Shown here: positions 1-10,200 of the stretch, one piece after another | Numbering within the stretch: position 1 is the first letter of the stretch | Layout of the letters: every line of letters starts with the position of its first letter | Origin: Rhea pennata | Lineage: Eukaryota; Chordata; Aves; Rheiformes; Rheidae | Assembly: GCF_028389875.1 (NCBI RefSeq) | Contig: NC_084669.1 | Location: 34,200,731 to 34,264,730 of the forward strand | Direction: 5' to 3' | DNA: 64,000 nucleotides | Translations under genes and position numbers: made by a program | The notes under the pieces: model-generated | The model's input: the letters and a program-made list of their open reading frames with translations, nothing else | What the model was told of the DNA's origin: nothing | Databases searched by the model: none

Positions 1-1499
1 ATTATCGATGCTGTGAGGCCAGAGGTATCCACTTCTCCATGCACCGCCACCTCCCTCCCTGACGTATCTTGCCTGGATTCTCACATGCTCTTCACGTTTC
101 CAGTCTCGCTCCTGCCTGGGTTGCTTCTTACGGTCCTGTCATCTCTGTGACTCTCTAGGCTGGACAACATAAAAGCCAGAGCAGGCTGTCATGCTTTAGT
201 TTGCCGAAGTTCAGCTGGCTGCTACCTCTCCCATTTTCGGCAAGTCGGTTGGGCGTATGCAAGCACAAACCAGTCATCACAAATTGAGGAGGTGAGTCCT
301 AAAAAAGGAAAAGGTCTCTCTCAAATCTAGAAAAGTGCATACTCTGTAGCAGAAACTGTAGTGACAGTAAATGTGACTGGGCTAGGGAAAACCTCCTTGG
401 AAGGGAGGATTAGAGGAGAAAAGATACATGCAGTCCTCTGTAGTTGCAGGTATCTGCACAACTGTCGCTATTCACAGAGTAACTGACACAAAATCACACT
501 TCGGTGTCTGAACTTTGTCCTGTTACATGATTTTTTTGGATCTGAAATTTATATTAGTTTTAAGAAGGCAAGTCCCTTCAGATTTCTATCAATACAAACT
601 CTTATGCAGCCCTATCCTGTACTATTTTATAGGATGATACGCAGAAATCCTAAGAAACAACCTACTTTAGGGCATGCAGGTTTGTAACACTTCTAAAACA
701 CCCTCAGTACAAGGTCTGACAAAGAAATTTCAGTAAGAAACATGCAAGCGTTTGCATTTGGGACACCAACTTGGATGCAACCTGGGGCATGCTGGAGCTA
801 GGCTTGCAGCTTGCATGCAAGTCCTAAACACCAGAGCCTTGGGGTGCCTCCGGAGGTTATTTACTTCAACTAGAATTTGAGACCTTTCAGAAAAAAAGTT
901 GGAGAAAGTAGTGAAGCAGCTGGCATGGCTATTCTAATGTTACAGTTTGGATAGTGACATTGCCTTTGTGGAAGAGACCTCCGACAGTCCTTTTTAAGCC
1001 CATCATTTGGGATTCTTATTTGTTTCTTGTGTTTTAGTTTGCTTTGAACCCTGTGCCTCAGTTATGTCCTAGCAGTTTGACTTTCGTGCTTCATATTGTG
1101 CAAGTGAACCTTGTTATGCAAAATGAGGCTGAAGGCATACATGTTTAACAGTAATTGTTTATCTGTTGATGATTGAAGTCATTAATACAAGAGATTTTAG
1201 TGATGTCTACAGTTGTGATGAAACTCATCTGCAGGGAAATAAGGTAAGGAAAAATATTCTTTCCAATTTCTGCATTACAAGGTTCATCTAACTTGGACCT
1301 GATTTGTATCTGAGAACCACATAGGCCAACAATTTAATCAAATTTTACAGCCATTCAAAACCATGAAAGTGATTTCATGTTTTTTGGATCAGTTGATCAA
1401 GACACTTAGTTGATAAACACCCATAATTTGTGAAGTCAGTGGTCCTGAATACTTCAGAGAGAATATCTGAGATTCCTAAGTTTTGGGTTGCATTTGGGT

Positions 1500-1541
<42 letters not shown>

Positions 1542-4500
1542 GTTTTTTTTCCCTGTGTGTTATTCCTGCTTTCATATGTCTTGCTGGATTGCCCTTCAAC
1601 CTTAGGGGAGAGAATGAAAAAAACAGAGCGCTCAGGAAAGAATTGTATCTGTACAGAAATGTTAGAAGGAAGCCATACAAAAACAGCTCGTGATTTCCCA
1701 CTTTGAGTTCTTGGATTGTGACTTTAATGTGAATTTCTGATGGCTCACAGTTCTTTCTAGTAACTTATGAAAGAAAATGCTTACATAATAATAATAATAC
1801 CTCAGTGGCAAGTAATGCTGATGTGTCCAGTTGGGGTTTCCTTGACATAACGTAGGTAGCTGCTTCTTAGCCTGTTGCGGACTGCAAGGAAGGACCAGCT
1901 ACTGCAGCAGTGTCTTTGCCTGTGAAACCAGCAGTTCTTCTTATTGCTTTTCCTGCCTGCATCGCTTCCACTGCTCCCATCCAGCCATATCACACCAGGA
2001 CTCAAAACACCTGGCAGCATCCAGACTGTCTAGACAGGCTCGCAGGCTGTCTGCACTCCATTTCTCACAGTGGTACACAGCAAACTTTCCCCAAGAGCTT
2101 CAAGTCTATTTGGAAAGAGACGGCAGCAGAGCTCCTAGGATAAGGCAAGTCCCCAAGTCGCCTCCTAAAGCAAATGCAATGTAACATGTTCTGGTGAAGA
2201 TTTCTAATGCTGCAAAACTCCTATGCGAGCTGCCCCCACCCCCTGGACTGTCTTCAAACCTTTGACAATTACTGCCAGCATTTAAATAGCCTGCAATTGT
2301 ATTTGAGGCACACAAGGCTATGTAGTAACTTACCTTATTAACTGGTCATGTCTTGGTAAAATAGTAAAGGAAGGGACTAGAGCGTGTTTTTTTTTTCTCT
2401 CTTTTTTCTTTCTTGCTGCAGAAGGTGGTAGAGACCTTTCTGATGTAGAACTAAATTGTTTCTACTTAAACTGTTCTCTGTGTATGAACACTTGTGGCAC
2501 CAACAGACACATCTTGCTGTGTGCATCTACTGGTTTTACCAACTCTAAACAAGCAAACAAAAACCCCAAATGATTTTCTTTTCATATAAACCTTGTGAAT
2601 CAAGCAGTGCCAACCTTAGTCACCCTCTGTGTAGGAAGAAGCAAGGACTTATTTCCTGTGGGCTGGGAAAGGATGTTGTTCCTGAAGTTTTGCAAGCTTT
2701 GAAAGCTAAGGGGCTGTAGCAGGACTGAGGGCAGACAGCCGGTACCATGCCAGCTGCTGTGTCCTTGTGCTGGGCGACTGAAGATTATTGAAGAGCTTCA
2801 CACTAATCCTCTGAACTGCCAGCGTTGTATAACTGCTTAGTAATGTGGGCTCTGTCAAAAACAAACTTTGCCACATTGAAGAAAGCTAACGCCACTAAGC
2901 CTGGGCAGTGTCGGTGATGCCTTTGCAACAGCCGCCTGGGTTTGGAGAAGCTGCACACAAGAGAAATGCCCAAGTCAAAAAGGACGAACAGCTGAATCTG
3001 AGCACCCGATATGATGGAGTGGCTAAGAAGGATCAAGCTGTGTTACATCTACTAATGAGAATAAAAGGTAGGTGGTGGATTTATTAGCTCATGCCATGTA
3101 AGCCATACAGATTTAATAGAAATCTAGTTACAATGTCAGCATATAAAAGTGCTGGGAAAAAGGCACTTAGGGACTAGAAAGAAGTTGTACAAAGATACTT
3201 GAAGTTTACTTTGTCAAAAGACTATAGGTGACTTAAGTATGCATAAATACTTGTGGAGAGAAAGTAATCAGTGCAAAAGAGCTCTTAGTCTGTCACTTAA
3301 AGCATAGCAAGAACCATTGACTGGAAATCAAAACTAAAAACTTCCATACTAGGAAAAGCTTTCTGACAGGATCCTGAAGGGCAGGTATAAATGGTCTAAA
3401 AAAGGTGTGCAATCTCCATTGCCAAAAAACTTCAAGAACAGATAAGACATATAGGTGCCAATAACAAAACTTGGGTGACCTGGTATTGTTTATCTAGCAG
3501 ACAGAACCAGAAAGGACCCTCAATTTAAGATTTTTTTTCTTTTTCTTTTTTCGGCTGATGGCCACAGGCTGGTGCACCACTTAGTTGGAGGCCATGCCTT
3601 TCTACAAATGCATATTGAGCTGAACAAGGTTCTAAATGTTGCTCAAGAATGTGTATCTCATCTTCATATTAAATGAAATCTATCAGCTAGTTCAAAAGGC
3701 AAACATTGTTCCATGATAAAATGCAGCTGCTGTGCATACAAGCTTTGTCAGCAGACTATAAAATAGCATAAGCTTTCCATAGTGATCAGAAACATCAAAA
3801 GCAGAAAATATATTTTTTTAAATCCAACAGACTGCTATAATTAGTAAATGTGATATATCATAACCAACAATGGAGTACAGCTGAGATGATACTAGCCAGA
3901 CAGGAAGGAATAATATGGCTTTGATTTGCTGCTCAGTATACAGATTTGAAAACAGAGAGAGGGCGGTCTATCTGATACCAGAGTACGTGTATCCCATTAT
4001 TTAAAATAGGTTTTTGTTCTTATGAGACATATATTTACTATAATGTTCAACTGCTGCTTTTGAACAAGTTAACAGCTCTGATGGCACTGTGCTTGGAAAT
4101 GAGGGAAAATAGACTATACAAATCTGCCCAGTGGGACTGGCTTGTTGAGATGCACTCACTTACAGCCCCGGTGTATGGTTACACTTACCTAAGGAGTAAC
4201 ATTTGCAGGTCCAGGCACAACAGATTGCAAAATACTTTCTGCCTGTGGCTTATCCGTATGGAACTAAGGGAGCGATAGGTACAGCACTGCCGCTTCGCCA
4301 GGGTCTCCTTGTGCTCCCAGCAGGCTGGGACGGGAGCTACTCCCCAGCATCTCAGCTCGCTCCTGCCAGCTGCATCTCCAGGGCTTTCCACTCTGAAGGG
4401 AAGCAATGAGCTAGGACAGATGTCTGGCGGCTCTGGGGGAACCACTCTGAACTTTCCTCTTCCTCTTCAGATCGCATTTCCTACGAGGAAAAAAATCCAA

Positions 4501-6620
4501 AGGGAGGCTCTTACATTTCTGCCAAGAAACAAGAAACAGAGGCACTTAACCCACTATAACCATAACAGCAACAAGTCCTTAAAAACATGATATGATTAAT
4601 CAACAGTTGTATGATAAGCCTCTTATTAGCTTAGTGCTTTCTTTATTTTTAAAAAAAACAGAAGAGTAAGCAGATATTTGTACTTCTAATCAGATCAGAT
4701 TCTGCCTGAAGTGCCTGATAACACTCTATTATGCTGCAATCAAAACAGGCTCATGCTGGAATGATGGAAATGCTCTGGGCTCATATTGATGGGAAGGAGG
4801 TTTATCTACAAACATAAGGGAGACAATTAGACAAAAGCTAAGAGTTTTACTCATGAGATAAGAGGGCAAAGCTTTAAAAGTTATACTGTGAAAGTTATAA
4901 TAAAATTGGGAGAGCAACAGTGTACTTTCTGGTTAAACTGAGCAGATGAAAAATGAAGACGGCTTTTTTATTTCTTATTCCTTTCTTTTTTTTCCCCCTT
5001 CTCCTCACAACAGCGATGCTTCTCCTTCCTAATTTGGAATAGTAATGAATTTTACATGAAACACTTCCAGGAGGAGGGAAAAAAAATAATGGCCTCTTAG
5101 AACACTGTCTATGTCTCTGTATTGTAAAATTCATTTAAAAGGTACAGTTGTACTAGATGCCTGCTGACTTTGCCCTCTCCCACAGAGAAATGTTGCACTT
5201 TGAGAATGCAATATATGGTAGCAAAAAATGCCATGTCTAGAATCTGGTGAAAAAGCTTCAGCTGCTCTGATTTAATGTCTGAAGTGTTGCCCAACTATCT
5301 CAGAAAAGGTGAAATACCATTAAGACAGTAGTATTATGGGGCAGTTCAGCTAGTGATTGCAGACTATGCTTGCTGTCATTTCATACATAAAAAAAAACAC
5401 ATGAGGAATGCAAAATATTTAAAGGTAGTATAAACTATAAATTTCAAACAAATCTTTCATTATTAATCAGCTATGGAAATCAGGTCTGCCTAGAGGTTTT
5501 AGGAAATGGTAACCTTCACCCCTTCTGCATTCTGTTGTCTCAAGAAAGGCAACGGCGTCATCTCTTGCAGATTCTGGCTCCAAAATGACTAGCACTTCAG
5601 GTATAATTCTGCTAACTGAGAGAAGTCTGTCATTTTTTAGGCCTGACAATTTTGAATTATTCTATACTTGGGTCTCATGTAGAATCTGCTTGTATAAAAT
5701 AGCAATCAAAGGTGGGAAAACCAGCACTGGGGCTTTCTGGGGAACTGCAGAAAAATGGTGCTCCTCTTGGAGAGGTCATCATGGTTGTGTAGTGCCTGAC
5801 CTCCTCCCCAAATCCCCGGTGAGCTGCTCAAGCTCCATCAGAAACCAGTTTCTGTCCTCCTAATTGTTGCTCAATTCCTGCTTCCACAGCTGCAGAGTAG
5901 GGGGAAAACTGTTTAACTTTCACCATCTTTACAGGTAAACAAACAATGTTTGTATGCCTAAGTTATGTTACATGAAAGGGCTTCAAAGAAAACTGAGGGC
6001 AATTGACCTTTACAAGTGAGTCTCCAAACACTGTTAGAACTATTCAAAACTACTCTTAACTATATTAAGTGGCTTTTGTGGAGGACTTGAAAATATCCTA
6101 TAATGACATAGCCACAAGTGTTTTCCTTACATTTAAGTAAATTAAAAATAAGAAGGGATATGATACTAGTTTGAATAAGGACAGAGCATGGATTTAACTG
6201 CCATGGCACAGCCTGTATTTTTGCTGGGCAGGGCACAGATTATCGCTCTGCACAAACTGCAGTATAGGGAGGTCTGTTTGGTATCCTCGTGTCCATCTGC
6301 TCTGGGACTGGTACAAATCACCCAGCTTGTTGCAGTAAATTAAATCTCAAAACAGTCTATGAAATAAAGCATAATCTTCCTAGCTAGATTACTCTTAGGA
6401 GCCATCTGCCTTCACCTTTTAACAAATGCCTCTCTAAATGTAAGCTTAGCTTTCCACCAGGGATAGTATTGCCATGGTAACAAAAGCAAGAAAAATAAAT
6501 AATTGTCTCCATACCAAATAGAAAGTGGTTTTCTCTTAAACATACACCATATGAAATAAAAAAAGGCAGCTATGGGATTAACATATGTACTTATCCTAGA
6601 CAGGAAAAAGGAGCACGAGC
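1..6620. other. Non-coding upstream region, no supported exon
   Basis: AT-rich sequence with only short open frames (under about 110 codons), none resembling a protein I know. It holds a long poly-T run (1501-1540) and simple low-complexity patches. Because a minus-strand splice donor sits in the CpG island at its right edge, this stretch may be the first intron of a divergently transcribed gene, by synteny JMJD1C. I looked for the N-terminal coding exons of that gene on the minus strand and did not find them. Confidence 0.6.
1501..1540. repeat. Poly-T homopolymer, T40
   Basis: Forty consecutive T followed by GG and eight more T. Read on the minus strand it is a long A tract, as left by a retroposed poly-A tail. 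No recognisable retrocopy lies on its 5' side (plus positions above 1550), so it may be a simple homopolymer expansion. Confidence 0.9.
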
Positions 6621-6851
6621 CTCTTCCCGGAGGGCTTGCCCGAGACGTTACCCAGCACGTAGTTGCTCGCAGTGAAGCAAGCTGCTGCCGACGCTCGGCG
6701 CGACGGGGGCGGCGCGCTCAGGCGGCGAGCGGTGGGGCCGCGGGCTGCGCCCGGGCTCGCCCGCAGCCTTACCGAGCTGGGCAGCGCCGGGTGCTCTAGG
6801 GCGGCGCAGGCCCGTTACCCCGGGGGAGGACGCGAGCGGCTCCGCACTCAC

Positions 6852-7000
6852 CGCCAAGAGCGGCGATAGAGGCAGAGAGGCTCTGAGCACCGCGAGGCTC
6901 GCCCGCGCCCTCCAGGTCCGGTCCGGTCCGGTCCGAGGCGTCCTCGCGCCAGGCCAGAGCAGCACGTGCTCCTTGCCGCGGGGGGGCTTTTAACCGCCCC
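6852..7000 (-). other. Candidate first exon of a divergent gene (JMJD1C by synteny)
   Basis: On the minus strand, plus positions 6855 down to 6845 read GGCG then GTGAGTG, a near-perfect 5' splice site, so an exon would end at 6852. A second, weaker donor (CTCG then GTAAGG) lies near 6775-6780. From knowledge of vertebrate synteny, JMJD1C lies head-to-head with REEP3. The exon may be 5' UTR. A minus-strand frame opening at 6965 stays open for exactly 38 codons to the donor, but I do not recognise its protein. The outer boundary given is a guess, since the start site cannot be read from sequence. Confidence 0.4.
6961..6970. promoter_or_regulatory. E-box palindrome AGCACGTGCT
   Basis: A ten-base palindrome with a CACGTG core inside the CpG-island promoter. 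This core is bound by USF, MYC/MAX and TFE-type factors. Being symmetric, it could serve both directions of the divergent promoter. Confidence 0.5.
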
Positions 7001-7018
7001 GCGCACCGCCCACTCCGG

Positions 7019-7035
7019 CCCCGCCCCGCCCCGCC
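7019..7035 (-). promoter_or_regulatory. Tandem GC boxes (Sp/KLF type)
   Basis: Three tandem CCGCC units on the plus strand, which read as GGCGG on the minus strand. This is a consensus Sp1/KLF cluster just left of the NRF1 palindrome, in the middle of the CpG island. Confidence 0.5.
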
Positions 7036-7045
7036 GCGCATGCGC
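7036..7045. promoter_or_regulatory. NRF1-type palindrome GCGCATGCGC
   Basis: Exact GCGCATGCGC core of the nuclear respiratory factor 1 motif. It lies 137 bases upstream of the REEP3 start codon. NRF1 sites are common in CpG-island and bidirectional promoters, which fits the divergent arrangement proposed here. Confidence 0.6.
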
Positions 7046-7063
7046 CGAGGCCGCCCCGCCGAG

Positions 7064-7068
7064 CCAAT
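7064..7068 (+). promoter_or_regulatory. CCAAT box (NF-Y)
   Basis: CCAAT in the context AGCCAATGAGCG, close to the full NF-Y consensus. NF-Y boxes usually sit about 60-100 bases upstream of initiation, which would place REEP3 transcription start near 7125-7165. Two upstream ATGs at 7040 and 7067 would then probably not be transcribed. Confidence 0.6.
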
Positions 7069-7092
7069 GAGCGGAGGCGGAGGGCGTGGCCC

Positions 7093-7114
7093 GGCGGGGC
7101 GGGGCGGGCGGCGG
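7093..7114 (+). promoter_or_regulatory. GC-box cluster before REEP3 exon 1
   Basis: Repeated GGGGCGG/GGGCGG units on the plus strand, between the CCAAT box and the probable start region. Typical Sp1/KLF binding sequence. Confidence 0.55.
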
Positions 7115-7181
7115 AGCCATTTGGCGTCGCGCTCGGTGCGGAAAGGGTCGCGCCGCTGGGGCTGCCTCTGCCGCCGCCGCG

Positions 7182-7213
7182 ATGGTGTCCTGGATGATCT
7201 CGCGGGCTGTCGT
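7182..7213 (+). CDS. REEP3: REEP3 coding exon 1
   Basis: Encodes [10 protein letters not shown] plus two bases of the next Val codon. It is followed at 7214 by the consensus donor GTGAGT. It lies in the CpG island; the 5' UTR extends left by an unknown length. Confidence 0.95.
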
Positions 7214-10200
7214 GTGAGTGCTGGGCAGGGGGGGCCGTGCGAGCAGTGAGGCGCCTGGGCGGTGGCGGTTGGGGGAGGGGGGACAGTGGCGATGCTGGGG
7301 CTCCTGGCGGAGCCCCTCCCCCCGCGGCGGCCGTTGGGCGGCCGTTGCGGGCGCAGGTAGGGCGGGCGGGCCGGTTCCTTGTCCGGAGGTGGCGGGCCGG
7401 GTCGGGTCGGGCTGGGCGGCTGCAGCGCTGTGTTTTGCTCGGCTTGCCGCTCTCCCCTTGAAAAGCGCGAGCCGGCAGGAGCTGCGATTTTGCCGAGAGC
7501 GGCACTTGTGTGGTGGGGTCCGGCGCCTCGGCGGGCCGTAGGGCTCCGCGACAGCGGCCCCGGGGCGGCGGCGGCGGCCCCTGGCCGGTTTGCCTCGTGC
7601 TTCCTGGCTGCGCGGGGCCTCTCCGCGTGCAGGCGTGGGCTTCCCGCAGCTCCAGAGCGAGTCAAGAAGTGCCGGTTGCTCGTGCTTGTGTATAAATCGT
7701 GAGCGTTGCTTTGAGATGGATTCAGGTTAGTCTATAAACTACGGTGGTTAACTTTTCTCCCCCTCCCTCCCCCTGCCCCGTAGAAGAGCTCAAGGGGCTC
7801 AAAGAGCATCTAAGAGCATGAATATGTCAATAGATGAGGTAAAAAAAAGTGTTATCATATATGCTAGCATCTCTAAATTTGAAAGGCCTGCAGCCAAAGC
7901 AGCAACTTTCTTAGGCACCAGGTGTCATCTTAAATGTCTGGGTTGTGTAGAGTGAAATCTTGTGCAACCTTTGTTCTCTTTCTTAAACGTTGTACTGCTC
8001 CTTTGTGAAATGGATGGGTTATTTTGTGCTATTGCATGTAAACAGTGTTCCCTAACAAATGCTGTGTGGTACTTGAGCAGCAGAGTCTTCCTCACACTCC
8101 TCGTTGTTTGGTTCTGTGCTGTTGCTGGCCCCAGTGCTTACTGGGTTGCTTCAGTTGATTTGCTGAGTGTGACTTTTTGCCCAGCTGGTGAAATGAGCCT
8201 GCTCACAAAGCAGCCCAATAATGTCTGAATATGTGCAGAGTATGTAGCAGGATGAACGTGCCTCTTGCTGTCTGGTGTAGCTTCCTCTAAAGAACTAAAT
8301 TTGTCATCAGGAAGTTGTCCTGTACAGTCGAGCACACCTTGCTGTGATCTCATCACCTCGATAAGATTCTAGCAGTTCTGCCTTTCCACCACCCTCCCTG
8401 AGACTTTCCAGATAATTACTTATTAAATAGAGTATCATTGTCCTGGATTGGCAGAGGACAATGTTGACTTGTGAAAACAAGGCTGTAGGAAAAATTTTTG
8501 GTGCAGTCTGTTGGTATGGGCACAAACAATTCTCAGTGCTAGAGGGAAGATATGTATGCAGACTTTATATATGTCAAATGTAACAGCTGTATCCACCTTT
8601 GTTGCATAAAGGCACAAACTGAATTTTTATTTTAACAATTTAAAACTTGCATTTGCTGTAAGGATAGTATCAGCAATGAAATTCTTATAATTGTACCAGT
8701 CATACAGCAGTTGGAGCTGAGCACCTCAATTTCTAATGACCAGATCCTTGTCAGTTGAGTTGTTACTTCATGGAAGGATATGCTATGTTTTGAGGATCAA
8801 GTCCTCTCTGGGCCTAACTGACAGCACAGGTACAGAAGAGAATAGCTGTTTCCCATAACCAGTTTTATTGCAGGAGGCAATAAAGGACAATGTATTGTGC
8901 AGCTTGGCTTTCTGATTGCTGCTGATAGCTTGCATTTCTGTGTTAATTATTTTTGCTGAAAGAGAATACTTAATACTATTTATAAAATGCTTCTACCTTC
9001 TTGTGCCCTCATTTCCTAGCTGTGGGACATGATTAATTTAATTTGCCAGGGTTCAAATCCCCAGGGTGGTGGTGGTAATGCATCCAGAAAGGGAATTAAG
9101 ACTGCTTGGAGACTACAGTTTGACTTTGCTTGACAGAGAATATTCATGTTGAAAAGTAGCACAGAACTAGATGTAGCGTGATTGCAAGAGGCCTTCATTT
9201 GCATGGTCTTGAGTAGGTATTCCTTGTCCTCTTTTCTCAGTATCCATTGTGTTACCTTCTTTAATTTGATGCTTTGTTTTTATTCCTGGTCTCTTTCCAG
9301 ACATACTTGTTCCATTGACCTTGTTTCTCTGACTTCTGCGTTGTGAGTTGGGGAAGAATATCTTTTTCTTTTAACCCCCAAAGAAGATGAAAATATTCTT
9401 AACTATTATGTAGTTGCTAAGAACTGATTTTATCTTTTAGTCATGTAGTGTATTAGTTGTGGTGTCTTGACTTTCTGATGTATGAGAGCCATGCGTATCC
9501 TAAACTGTCCACGGACAAGTCCAGAGAACATCATTCTGGTATTTGGGTAGTCATCAGGAATATTTGTTGTCTTGAACAACTATCCCCTTCCAATCATCAG
9601 CCTTCTGCTTTCTTTTGGCTGACCCACCACTCTCCCCCCCCCTCCCCCCCCCCCCGGGTCAAGGCCAGAAGAGCAGCAAAATCCTCTCTTGTAAGTATGT
9701 CAGAGTGCCCTCTGCTGACTTCCTTATATGGAGGATTTGTGCTGATATTTTGATACTTATGCTTGTCCCAAGCAAACTGACTTTTGATTCAGTTTGAGAG
9801 TTTGTAACTTGCAGTTAATCAACTCCATTAAAAAATAGTTTGGCTAAAGCTTTAAGAAACTAGAGAATTGAGCTAGTAGAGAATGAGAATTCTTAATTAC
9901 ATTTGGCTTGTCTTGAAGAGTTGGGCACAGAGAATAGGGAGTGGTTAAAACTTAATGTTCCACATAATTGGCAAAATTGTGCTTTAATGAAAACTTCTTT
10001 CTGTGTGTGAATGTGCATTACTTTGCACGTCTAAATGAACGAGATAGTTGGTACTAATTGCTTATCGTCTCCTTACAGAAGCCAAGTGTTTCAAGGCTTT
10101 TGCATGTCCACAGTATCTTTTTATTTTTAAAGTTTTGTTTGTGGGCTGTTGATGTATTAAGCATTTATTAATTCTAAAACACACTGGCCATTATAACAGT

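Larger units (their letters stand above)
6620..7690. promoter_or_regulatory. CpG-island promoter of REEP3, probably bidirectional
   Basis: An abrupt change from AT-rich DNA to very GC- and CpG-rich DNA that covers REEP3 exon 1 and the start of intron 1. No convincing TATA box is present, as usual for CpG-island housekeeping promoters. Dense GC boxes, an NRF1 palindrome, a CCAAT box and an E-box cluster between 6960 and 7115. A good splice donor on the minus strand at 6846-6851 suggests that transcription also leaves to the left. Long open frames on both strands here come from base composition. Confidence 0.85.

Noticed and set aside
1-6600. JMJD1C coding exons on the minus strand
   Set aside because: Looked for its known N-terminal protein segments and found none. 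Only a possible non-coding or alternative first exon in the island is supported.
6796-7665. 289-codon and 171-codon minus-strand open frames over the REEP3 CpG island
   Set aside because: Arg/Pro/Ala/Gly-rich translation typical of GC-rich DNA with few stop codons; they cross REEP3 exon 1 and splice signals, with no recognisable domain.
9046-9062. tRNA-like B box (GGGTTCAAATCCCC)
   Set aside because: No A box or cloverleaf can be built from the flanks; also does not match the order of known tRNA-derived SINEs.
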